Shown: one piece after another, positions 35,501 to 44,917 of the stretch
Position numbering within the stretch: the first letter of the stretch is position 1
Layout of the letters: each line of letters begins with the position of its first letter
Assembly (NCBI GenBank): GCA_002110485.1
Contig: MOWL01000023.1
Location: 682,001 to 746,000, forward strand
Source of the DNA: Emergomyces orientalis
Lineage: Eukaryota > Ascomycota > Eurotiomycetes > Onygenales > Ajellomycetaceae
DNA length: 64,000 nt
Reading direction: 5' to 3'
Notes under the pieces: generated by a model
What the model saw: only the letters and a program-made list of their open reading frames with translations
The model's database searches: none
Told to the model about the DNA's origin: nothing
Translations under genes and position numbers: made by a program

Positions 35501-36637
35501 TGAGGCTATACCCAGGCGAACGGCGCCTCCGCCAGTAATGTTCGAGAACTCATGAAGCGCAGCTGTCTGTTGGATTGTGATGTTGGTCAGCTCACATATC
35601 GGGAGGGGAACAAACACGTCTACATCAGTAGACATGTTCATCACTCGCCTCGTTACCGAATGATTCTCGCGCAAATCAAATGTCTGAAAAGCAAAGCCAT
35701 CCTTTGATCCGACTGGATCAGCCATTCTAGCCACTGATATGCCAAAAAATGCATAAAGTGAATTTGGGGTGGCAGAGCGTAAGAATTCTTGCTGAGTTGC
35801 AAGTGCCTTTACAGCCCAAATTTTCCCGTCGAGCTTTGTCCGTATGGATAGTGGATAGGAGGCATCTATCAGAGTAGTGGGTGTCGACACTAAAAGCCCG
35901 GTGGAAAACACCAGGGCGAGTTTTAGCAGTACAAACCCGAGGACAGAGGCGGCAACAGAATGGTGACCAGATTTTATGGCTTTGAAGAAGACATTCACTT
36001 GAAAAGCTGAAATATAATCAAGGGTCATACTGCTCGATCCCTTTGAGAGGCCCTTACGCATCTCATACCAGGGGTAGGCGGCCTTGCAGTGGTAATCCAC
36101 TTGTCTCCAGAGACCAGCCACTATAATAAGAACCGCAGCGGGAGCAAATCTCCAAACATAGTGGTTAGAAGTTAGGACAATTTCTAGCCCATTATTGCGC
36201 TTCACAAAGAGCCAAAGAACAAAGAGCGCAATCCAAAGTAAGGTAAACAGAATGATGAAACCAAGCAGTGTCATTTTTCGAAGCCAAAAAGGGGTCCAGA
36301 GAGCCTTGTCGTTCTCATAATGGGAGGCACTAGAGCTTCTGGTCGGTCGCTTCGAGAGTGCCTTTGGAGACGTTACCTGGTTTGAAAGTAGTAGTGTGTC
36401 ATCGTCGGCGAGTGAGGGTGCGGCTATGGGTGTTTGTGTGGGCGTGGGCGTGGGTATGAAATTCTCTGACTCTCCTCTGGGATGGGCTTGAGGAGCTTCT
36501 TCCTGATCAAGGTCATGGTCCCACAAGTCATCATCACCGTCGAAGTGCGCAGGATGTGAAGGCCGCAGCGGAGTCAGTTCGTAATCAGTCTGCTGTTCAG
36601 AATTTACCACTAAGGCTGGCTCCCCATCGAGATGCAT
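32513..36637 (-). CDS. Large multi-pass membrane protein with two DUF3433 repeats
   Basis: Single exon, 1374 aa from the ATG at 36637; the frame stays open to 36685 but without an ATG. Seen: an acidic, Pro-rich cytosolic N-terminus (about 1-115); a first set of hydrophobic segments at about 122-260 containing YPWYEMRKG and GHHSVAASVLGF; a long extracytosolic region with many N-x-S/T sites; a helix followed by PDSIAAQATILVGSNEL at about 656-672; a second set at about 780-870 with SPFEALRKG and GHHIGAVSSTTAAF; another N-glycosylation-rich region; and a last helix followed by NPCSIAGTMSLLAGSEL near 1302. The two halves are clearly a duplication. Known: DUF3433 proteins are found in filamentous ascomycetes, and no biochemical role is established to my knowledge. 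Localisation at the plasma membrane or secretory pathway is inferred from topology. Confidence 0.88.
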   Translation of the reverse strand: MHLDGEPALVVNSEQQTDYELTPLRPSHPAHFDGDDDLWDHDLDQEEAPQAHPRGESENFIPTPTPTQTPIAAPSLADDDTLLLSNQVTSPKALSKRPTRSSSASHYENDKALWTPFWLRKMTLLGFIILFTLLWIALFVLWLFVKRNNGLEIVLTSNHYVWRFAPAAVLIIVAGLWRQVDYHCKAAYPWYEMRKGLSKGSSSMTLDYISAFQVNVFFKAIKSGHHSVAASVLGFVLLKLALVFSTGLLVSTPTTLIDASYPLSIRTKLDGKIWAVKALATQQEFLRSATPNSLYAFFGISVARMADPVGSKDGFAFQTFDLRENHSVTRRVMNMSTDVDVFVPLPICELTNITIQQTAALHEFSNITGGGAVRLGIASTTCRLGFNNYTRVYVQMKNPRTQLCEPRELVAEMKQVNCTEKIPPRPSSAPFDDENNGDIRWLLAISDIRYSQIFAPSSTRRPKITSWSRDVEQVTAILCKPQYTIMRRNMTYEYHDSGVPPRIHLQPPKDRPSIVNLERITSSVLNEAILQSLKAGALLFRPINSQRETLPTTDGVNTLFQLMVKSSTRGATLEKFLDGETMSKAFQSVYSGVASQFAQQNLIVPASEDSTGKAVYVEDRLHVGITSLWIMFASFVILSALTIIILLTGPSAIVPRDPDSIAAQATILVGSNELQPLLQDTGHLSDRGIEDKLRNYTFRTSTYRSFRITARYGLRESVTSVDEHAVEASGFWRPLAARKAMLALTYVMPILVIAALEIMQQVSNRNQGLMTMHTERWKSLPQYLCALVAVGIATLYNNLDFTVAMFSPFEALRKGNVTAGRSILTHFLGKIPLVALWEAVRGHHIGAVSSTTAAFAASFLTVIVSGLWNLDLTAVLSHSAAASRIDAWDTTLKNYSSNDGNAGLVFSLLQYHNLSTPPWTWNELVFPKIRVDAPYTRFDNLGEDEDTPQNPITYTFSLPALRPSLNCKLLTTDNIQLKNYYGPGSHSGTYRTITTATVRPKLPPKCVASLPENLTTTEFSLAYLEVNRSPTDGGYIGSLFDLYFPPRDPKHLVDLWERPDNPFGCPSIGIIFGYMRANHTSLTNLTAAICDQEIQEISTEVTFVGDANSGFISPTHPPRLNDTGPIKLLTNGTDGFSSFSFRVQEILRLTLETRNRSTLEAGQPSGPETYDSIFNEIIHGPHDGISPESLMGAANANKLLDVVNDYYRLYMAQVINLTLRKPISTFETRQRRQAADDDHSESGAAITSPQKFIGMLHIATPRLKSNFGPKLSLQLILAAMVILGSLAVFTMRLRETLPHNPCSIAGTMSLLAGSELCDIGGKLLPAGAERMEDPELRNMVEGQGLLFGLGWWKWRDERGEYEKERFGVDIGRAG

Positions 36638-37677
36638 TTCGCGGCAAGGGCAGAATCTGGGGCGATCGCGAACCAAAACGCTCACCCTATTAAACGGGCT
36701 GGCTAAACGACGGAGGCTTGTAGTTAGTCGGTTTGGATATGCTCAATCCAAGGTGCCAGGTCATGATGGGTTTGTCTCAGACAAGCTCAGGCGTATCTAT
36801 ATAGGCACGATAGCGATACACTGTAGAGTTCAGGTTTCGAGTAGGATGGGAGGTTAAAAAAATGAATTAAAATTCAGGCATAGGTGGATGCTCTTCAGAT
36901 TGACAGCGCCTGGAGGAGGGCTGCTTCGCCTGACTGCCACATACCCCAGCAGACATATGAAATATAAATCAGTTGCGCTAAAACCTAGCGACAAGGCTGA
37001 ATGATCCCAGGGGGCTAGGAATATTTATCCAGCCAGTTTGAGTTTTCCTCTAGCAGAGCCGCACAGGCAATCCTGAGCCATCCACATTGTCCTGCAACCA
37101 GTCCCTCTACGCCGTGGACTAATCTGGAGTTACTCAATCAAAGTAGTGGTCTGTTAGCCAATGAGACAGCGTGGAACATGGACAGTGGCTGAAGTTCACT
37201 TGATTCCAGGTAAGGCTGTAATTAGGGTGCACCCTGATTGTTGTTCAGATTTTTGTTCATATTGGTGGGGATATTGGAAAAACCACACATAGCACCAATT
37301 CTGCCTTCCTTCCTGCAGAAATGTTAATGGAAGCTGGAGACAGTTCAATAACATTGGTACGGTTTTTTGGAGTCCTTGCCTGTGGACAAGTGCAAGAATG
37401 GATGGATGCATCTCAACACTGAGAAGACAAAATCCATTGGTTGGGATGGGAAGCTCTTTAAGCGGTGGAGAATAATAAGGACGGACCGCTCTCAATGTGG
37501 TTCTGATTGGCCTCCCACACCGTTGGTTCCCGAACACCGGAGATTGCGTTTCCAGGTACATCATCGGTTGATGTTCATGTCCCTGATCTGTTTCCTCTCC
37601 AACAGCGACCAGTTTACTGACCATAGTAACACCGAGACTTGATCGCCCGTCATTAACAATAGTTGAATAAGGAGACG
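36638..37677. other. Divergent spacer between DUF3433 and YSA1-like genes
   Basis: The promoters of both genes must lie here. A 192-codon minus-strand frame (37196-37774) with an ATG crosses this region and the first exon of the downstream gene antisense; I do not accept it as a gene. Confidence 0.5.
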
Positions 37678-39076
37678 ATGCCCGCCGAACCCACCTCCAT
37701 AAGGCTCCCGAAAGAAAGCCTTCTTTCGAGGGAACCGCTGGTATGTGAAACCTCCTTTTGCGAGTGCGAACCATACATCGTTAAAATAAAATATTTCCCT
37801 CTATTTCTCTGTTTATATAAATATGTATACTATATTTATATATATTCAAGCCCCCTCTACCCTGAGGGGTAGCTACGAGGGCTGAAAACTAAACATTTTG
37901 GATTTATTCAAAAATATGACCCTTCTTGGTTTCTCTTCGGCACAGACCCATCTCCCCTTTTGTTTTTCTCAGGCCCTGTGAGATTCAAGAACTGCTGCAT
38001 ACTTCATGCAATGGTTTGATATATATATCGATTTCGTTACTGACATGCCTACTCTCTACAGAGTCCAACAGAGGCAAGATGGATCCGGCTGGTTAAGTCG
38101 ACATACACGGACCCTGAGGGTGTGACGAGAACATGGGAGTCCGCTGAGAGACAGGTATGGGGAAATATTTTTGTTTGCGTATATTTTTAAGTTTCCTGTT
38201 TTGAACTGGAAAGAGGTTGAAATGTGCTTCTCAATAAAGAGCTTCGGTTGTGTTCCTTAAGTGTACGGTTTACAGAAGGACAATATTGAGGGCAATATAT
38301 TCAATATACATGGCAATTGGGACTATTCATCATCCCATCTAGCGGGCAAACCTCGCCGCCTTTTGAATCTACTCGTTAACAATTTTACCCACCATTTTCA
38401 GACCAGGCCTAAAAGCTGCCCAATCGATGGCATAGGCGTCTTCACCGTTCTATCCACGCCCTCAGGCCCAGAACTGTTGTTACAGAAACAGTACAGGCCT
38501 CCAATTGGCAAGGTGGTCATTGAAGTACCTGCGGGCCTTATTGATGAGGGCGAGACGCCTGAGGAATGTGCAGTGAGGGAACTTAAAGAGGAGACAGGTT
38601 ATGTGGGCGTTGCTGAGGAGTTAAGCCCGATTATGTATAATGGTAGGTAAAATCGTGCCTCCCCACCATTTTTTTCGGGCGCTGTGGGTCGTCCTCTACT
38701 CCCATTTATATACATACGTGTATCATTAGGCATATGTACAAGACATGTCTAATCTGCAACAACATTTCATCCCACACCGGTCCCATTCCCCCTTGAACAC
38801 TATCTTCTATCTAATCTCCATCTAGACCCCGGCTTCTGTAACACAAACCTAAACATGGTCCACGTACGCGTCGATATGACTCTCCCCGAAAATCAGAATC
38901 CAAAGCCACAGCTCGAAGACAACGAATTCATTGAGTGCTTCAGCCTCCCTCTAACCACATTGTATGCGGAGCTTAAGCGCCTGGAGGCTGAAGGATATGC
39001 GATTGATGCTAGGGTGGGGACGTTGGCGGAGGGCATTGAGGTTGGGAAGAAGTTGGGATTGGGATTGGAGGTGTAG
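37678..39076 (+). CDS. ADP-ribose pyrophosphatase, Ysa1-type Nudix hydrolase
   Basis: Four exons, 37678-37740, 38062-38154, 38402-38642 and 38826-39076, with unusually long introns of 321, 247 and 183 nt; phases agree and give 215 aa. Seen: REPLSPTEARWIRL spanning the first junction, TYTDPEGVTRTWESAERQ, QKQYRPPIGKVVIEVPAGLI, and a full Nudix box G-x5-E-x7-RE-x2-EE-x-GY (GLIDEGETPEECAVR, then ELKEETGY). Known: Ysa1/NUDT5 enzymes split ADP-ribose and related ADP-sugars into AMP and sugar phosphate, using Mg2+ held by the box glutamates; they also limit free ADP-ribose during oxidative stress. The start is set by MPAEPTSIRL reading cleanly into the conserved segment. A second Nudix gene faces it tail to tail 557 bp away. 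Confidence 0.92.
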
Positions 39077-39633
39077 AATGGAACGTGTTCATTTTACATT
39101 TTTCCCCCTTTGAAATGCTCCTCTAGTTTCCCCTTTCCATCTTGGGGTCTGGAGGCTATATTAAGTCTGGCATAGTGTTTTTCACCCGACGTATGCATCA
39201 CACCTTCAAGACGGATTTTCAGATCCCATTTTGGACTACCCTTTTTTTTTTTTGTATTTCAAGATAAAAGAAACGGCATGAAAGATAGATAGACGATAAC
39301 ATTTTATAGGTCACAGGTTCATAATGCAAGAGAATTCTCCTGGGTAAATGTTATTTCATTCGACTGTTGCCCGTTTATGCTCTTTCTGAATGAAAAAGAA
39401 CATTTTGAAAACATCCAGGGCGGACAAATTACATCAGATATACCATCTTTATTCTATGAATATAACGATATCGAGCAAAACCCATCAAGCTAAGCCTCCC
39501 TCCGTCAATGCGTAAAAGCCTGCATAGTTGATCTAAAACCTCAGACCCTACCCGCCTGTAGTACACATCAGCCGACAAAACAAACCCTCCACACATCATG
39601 CCGTGCTTAGAGAACAGCCCGTTCACTTACCAT
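39077..39633. other. Convergent spacer between the two Nudix genes
   Basis: AT-rich 3' flanks, with a T run at about 39242-39253. No gene is supported. Confidence 0.6.
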
Positions 39634-40711
39634 TTACAAAACTCCCTCCCCCTTCAGCCCCTGATATAAAGCCCAAGCCGCTAACGTCTTACCATCCCTC
39701 CACGCCTCCCTCCACACATCTTCCAGTCTCACAACCTTCAAAGTGATTTTCTCCCCCTCTCTCCTCAACCCCGTCAGTTTCCCCTGCAACTCTTCAATTT
39801 CCTTCCTAGCCATGCGTTTTTGACACAAGAAGAGCGGGATGAATTCATCGCATCCTCCTGGTGAAGGGTATACACCTGTCTGTAGTTTTTCTCCATTGCC
39901 ATTTGTATCTTTTCTTTCTCCCCCAATCCTTTCTTCTCCTTCTTCTTGCTCTCGTCCTCGTTTCTGTAAGCTATTCGAAAGCGCGGTTAGGTCTATAAGT
40001 TCATCCTGTGGTATAATTAGGCCAGTTTCTTCCTGTATTTCTTTCGCTGCCCTGCCAGCAAAAGTTCCGCTGTCATCGAGCATTCCCGCGGGTATTTCGG
40101 GAAAGGCGAGGGAGCCGGCCGGAATGCGGGGCTGTATGGTTAGGATGGCGCGTTTTTCGGCTTCAGAGGTTTGGGGGACATCGTTTGGTTGGAGGATTAG
40201 CTGGATAGATGGGTGGATTTCGGGGGTTAGTTTAGATGAAAAGAAGGAAAGTAGTGCAGAGCAAGTGAAAATTCTGAATTCTGAATATTTTATTTGTCAC
40301 ATGTGCAAGTAGTCATGGGTATATTGCCGTAGATAAACCAAATTATCCAAACAATTCCCAGGGGATAGTCGAAGGCCAATAAGCACTCACCAACATCCCA
40401 ACGCTCCCACCCCTCAAAAACACGCTTCCCGGGAGCTTCTCATTATGGTCATTGGAGACATCAACCTTCAACTTCAAGAATCCCAAACGATTGCCGCCAA
40501 AGAAGTCCACCGCCTGTACATGTATATGGCGCAAGATGTAAGGTGCTGCGTGAAATTCATGGGACGGATCAGCTTGCCTGGAAAGTGAGTGCTGTAAAGT
40601 CGACAGCCAGATCTTGAAGGCTGGGAAAGCAAGTAATTGGTCTTGCGAAAGGTCTGGCGTTAGGCTAACAGGCAATTGCGGGGTGGTGTTTGGAATGATA
40701 AAAGTCGACAT
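39634..40711 (-). CDS. ADP-sugar pyrophosphatase-like Nudix hydrolase (NUDT14/NUDX14 type)
   Basis: Two minus-strand exons, 40711-40391 and 40200-39634, separated by a 190-nt phase-0 intron, giving 295 aa. An in-frame ATG at 40804 would add 31 residues rich in Arg, Ser and Thr that could act as a mitochondrial presequence; I list the shorter form because MSTFIIPNTTPQ looks like the family start. Seen: FPAFKIWLSTLQHSLSRQ, GGNRLGFLKLKVDV, VFLRGGSVGML joined across the intron to LILQPNDVPQT, then the Nudix region PRIPAGSLAFPEIPAGMLDD and KEIQEETGLI. The box departs from consensus: Gly replaces the first Glu and Lys the Arg, while the metal-binding EE pair is kept. A charged insertion (EQEEGEERIGGER) sits after the box. 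The C-terminal part with DEFIPLFLCQK supports the NUDX14-type assignment. Substrate is inferred. Confidence 0.82.
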
Positions 40712-42482
40712 AATCCGCTTGTGGGGCCTGGTTGGGGTATGGGTGGTTCGAGTGAACCATGTGAAGAGAGTAATAGAAGAAACGGGTCGGGAGCGCATGA
40801 ACATGAATAATCAAAGAATTTGTTCCAGAATGGCAGAGGAGCGTTGGAAGAGTTGTAGCTCCATCACGCGGATGGATAATAACTAAAGCAACCCTACGGA
40901 GTACACGAGCGTGGTGAAGCAACCACAGCCCGTATCGGGTTACTTTAGCGACCATGCGCCAAAATAAAGACTTCCTGGTCGATTTAAATATGCTTCTTTT
41001 CCTTCGGGTTTCTATCAATTCGGTTGCTAATTGACTTAAACGGAAACTAAATGCAAGGAGCCCTTAATTTGTTTGACAGGATTTTGTTCTCTTTTCATTT
41101 GTTGGCAATACGCGGTCACTTTTATGCGACATCCTGCCAGGGCTACCAACACTATTCCCTAAGCGGGCTTTTTCACTCTCCCTGATGACGTCGCACGAAT
41201 CGCATCGCAAACTGTGGCATGTGGAGAAGCCTAACAATAATGGAATCATTATGCGTATTTTCCGGCCGAGCTACACCAATGATTGGATGCCACTAACTCC
41301 GGCCAGAGCTTCCTGCAAGCTGGGGCCCAGGATTGTCGCAAAAATCAATACCCAGGGACGAAGTAGCGTTCCCATCGAATACGAATCTTGCAAACTGCGT
41401 GCCCTCAGGCTTTCTTCTGGCAGTTGCTGATCGGTTTCGTTTCTGCCGGAGATATTTTGTGCGGCCGTGATGCTGATAAGATCGCCACTGTATCGCGGCG
41501 ACATGGTTCGGATCTGATCTGAAGAAAAGTCATCGCTGTAAGACTGTGATCACTTTCCCGGCTAAATTACCCAAGTAAATTACTTAAATATCCAGCAATC
41601 GCAGGTTCAGCTTCGCGAGTGTTAGTTTGTTCTTGCTCAGGCTGGCGGCTAGTTAATGCTTGAGTAACAAATGATAAAGGAAATGGGCAAATTGGCCAGA
41701 AGCTGGCTTTAATTTTCAGATGCAGCTTGGGATCTGGATCTGTCTCGCCTCCAGGAAATGGATTCAAAATGATGGCTGGCTTAGTTAAATAACTACCTTG
41801 GATGCTGTGAGTGTTATCCGCGCTGATAACCCGAGGCTTTCTGGCCAGCCCCACGTTCGATTGGCACAGTGTTCGTGTCCTATGAAAGCAGCTTGCTTCG
41901 TGCAGCTTTCTGGGTCAGGCGGGAAGGTTGTTTGAACGTCATCTCGCCGTCCGGTTTCCCTTTGGAGTCTCTTGTAAACCTTTTATCCAACTCTTGCTCA
42001 ACGTCCGCCATGTTCCGTTAGAATCCAACAACTTAAGCAACCATCTGCCCCAGCAACGAAAATTTTATAGAATTATGCAACCTCTGCCTCCTTTCTTCTG
42101 AGGTTCATTTGTAGATTTACCATTTCTCGACTTTTTTTGGTCAAGGGTGTTCTCCAGCTTGGCGGCGGGGACGTTTCGACCTTTCATTCAGCCTTGGACC
42201 ATCCATACCGGCAACATTCCTCGAATTTGCGCCGGAAACGGGGGATAAGAGGGTCAAAACGTTTCCACTGCTTGCCCAAGTGAATTACCGGTCTAGTTTC
42301 CGGTTAGAGTCAACTTATTGTAGCAAAAACCATTCTGCTGCGGGGTTTATGGTAATTTCCCTTGTCCGAGAAGTCCGTTAATAAGGTGTCAGATTTGCTG
42401 ACAATGATCGTGACAGTTTCCACGACCAACACCGAACCGCCAACACCGAGCGGTGACGAACATGACTCTGTGAAAGACAAAG
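40712..42482. other. Divergent spacer between the second Nudix and RING genes
   Basis: About 1.8 kb with no supported gene. An ATG at 42403 starts a 42-codon frame (MIVTVSTTNTEPPTPSGDE) that looks coding and might be the true first exon of the RING gene. Confidence 0.5.
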
Positions 42483-44917
42483 ATGTCAAATTGTCCTCCG
42501 CAAGCTTTCATTCCAAGGTGCATGCATAAAAATGCCAGTGGATGCCAGCTCCCCTGCCCGCATTCCTGTTGCTTCTGTGCGGGTGTGAGATCTCTTCCGC
42601 CCTCCCATCCACGCCCGCCACCTTACACCTCTCGAGAGGACCTTTCTAGCGAACCTCCGCTATACCCCAGATACTGCTTGAATTGCAAGGGTTAGTTACT
42701 TTTCTCTGAGGTGATCTCTCAGTTTTTACTTTTTTTTACTTTTTCATTTGTAGGCAGACTATGTTCGACGCTCTCAATTGCGTCGTTGTTCCTTGACTTG
42801 CTTGCCTCTCTGGTTGTCACTAGATCGATATCCATTCACATATTTGATCGACTTTCTTTTTTTCCCCCTATATATCATTTTTTCTGCTTTGCATTACTCA
42901 TGATCTTTTTGTCTTTTGCCATCTACTCATTCATTCGGATGCTGCATAGAATATTGGTCCTCGCAAATAGGTCATACCTCCTCTGCTCCTCCTGTACCAG
43001 TATCTGGGCCTTGTTTTCAACCACCTCAGCCTCATCCTCATTGTGTACTGCCTACAAACCATCATTGGACTGCATCATCACACAATTATCAGCAACCTCA
43101 AAACCTATATTTGAATCGAGATACCTACGTACCAAATCACCCCAGTAACGGCCAAAGACCCACTACAGTAATCGCCTCAGCATCTCAGCGCTTCACAGTC
43201 CAGTCATCTTTACAACAAAATCAAGACCATCCACACCAGGACGAATTCCATCAACAGACCCCTAGGATCCCAAGGCACGCTTCATCTAATTCCTACACGT
43301 TCGGCCAAGCTGCTTCCAACCCACAGATATCCCATCATCGGGCGTATATGTCTGTGAATCCAACTGGTATGGCAGGGAGACATGACTACGCGTCTCAGGG
43401 TGCCGCGATACCAGCAAATCTACACGCATCAGTAGCCTCAGAATCACCCCCTTACTCCTCTTTCAGCAACCAGCAGTCTCAAGGCCAAACCCCGGATCAA
43501 ATGGGTGCAAATGCCTTTTGGGACTCCGGAAATCATCGCATTAATGGTAGTCCCACCTGTGACCAATATCTGCATCGAATGCATCATTTCATATCTAGAA
43601 AGACTGACAAGAGTCTAGACAACCTACAAACTGCCTTTTCCCGAGAAGCAGCTCTTAATTATGGATACTTCCCTGCTGAGCACCAACAAATCTACTATTC
43701 CACGGCTTCGCAACCTCCTAATGCCGTAACTGGGCCTTTTGCCACTATGGAATCCCGCCAGCAAGGAAATCTAGAACAGAGCGGTGAAACTCGAGCAAAT
43801 ATTCAGAACCAGGGACCGTATAACTCAACCTGTGCGTTATTCCAAAACCCAATGCGACCGACAATATTAATGGATACAAGCTAACAGCTGATTCAGCTTT
43901 CAACCGTGCTGATCCCTATGCGGAGCCCGATTCCAGTCCATCCCAACCAGCCGGGCACAGCCTTTTCTCCAGATTTTCAGGCACTTCAATGATGCCAAAT
44001 AATGATAACCCTTTAAACTCGTTTTCACTCCAATACTTGCCTGTTGATTACCCCAATACACAGTTTAACTCACAGAGTTCGATTGATAATGAGGCTCTGA
44101 ATGCTCCTCCTATACCTCGTAACGCGACTTCTTCATATACCCTGGGTTCTTCTCCCTCGGAGAATCAGCTGAACCCACCCAATCCTAATCCACGGAGGCG
44201 TGCCATACATGGAGCGGTTTCGAGTTTCGGGAGTCCTCCTGGTGTCGGTAGTTTAAATGCAAATTCTACCACTGGGACCCGTCGACGTTCCAGGCGAGCT
44301 TACGATGGTGGAATGTCGCAATCCGGCCCAGTGCCACGAGGCGACCAGAGACAACCTCATCGACACAATCACACCTCAGTCTCCGGGATAGGCATAGGGA
44401 TGGCGGGGAGTACCAGTGCAGCTGTTCGTGACCAGAGTTACGTAAATGCCCACATAGCTCGACTCTTGTACAGCGGTGCCCTTGTGCACTACCCCAACGA
44501 TCCTGAAGTTGTTTACTTCGGAAATGAAACAGAACGCAGAAGAAGATTTCTCGAGTCCTTAGGCAATAATGCCGAACCCCCCACTCCAACTAAGGGACTC
44601 GATAACCAGAATGATGGCCGCCCTGAACCTAAGGAAGCAGAAGAACTCACAGTTAGTTTGGAATGTAAAGCTTGTATGAGCCAACTTATCGACACTGTGG
44701 TGCTTCCCTGCGGCCACGCAGTTCTCTGCCGCTGGTGTGCGGATCAACATATGCCGTCAAGCAGGGTGGACAAAACAAAGCCTCGCGGAAGTGCAACATG
44801 TCCCATGTGCCGCAAACCAGTTAAACAAAAGGTATTTATTGATTTAACTCTTAATTACTCAATGATTTGCATTGGGAATGCTAACTGGGTTGGTAGATCC
44901 GAATCTATCTCTCTTAA
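42483..44917 (+). CDS. RING-HC (C3HC4) finger protein, probable E3 ubiquitin ligase
   Basis: The 3' part is secure: coding up to 43831, a 65-nt intron (43832-43896) with a CTAAC branch point, exon 43897-44831, a 65-nt intron (44832-44896) and a last exon 44897-44917 encoding IRIYLS. Seen: a long Gln/Pro/Ser/Asn-rich disordered region, then SYVNAHIARLLYSGALVHYP and FGNETERRRRFLESLG, and a RING with C-x2-C-x11-C-x-H-x3-C-x2-C-x20-C-x2-C (LECKACMSQLIDTVVLPCGH, then TCPMCRKPVKQK) almost at the C-terminus. Known: IAP/MULAN-like terminal RINGs recruit E2 enzymes; substrates are unpredictable. The 5' end is not resolved. The frame reading into 43831 has no ATG, so at least one upstream exon is needed; I chose the ATG at 42483 because its frame contains PPPYTSREDLSSEPPLYP and ends at a GTTAGT donor (about 42690), but the acceptor between 42750 and 42970 is unclear. 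Confidence 0.75.

Noticed and set aside
36638..36685. Longer N-terminus of the DUF3433 protein
   Set aside because: The extension would begin at GTG; the first ATG in frame is at 36637.
37196..37774. 192-codon minus-strand frame starting with ATG
   Set aside because: It runs antisense through the first exon of the Ysa1-type gene, whose exon reads correctly into the conserved family sequence. The frame has no recognisable domain and is long enough to occur by chance.
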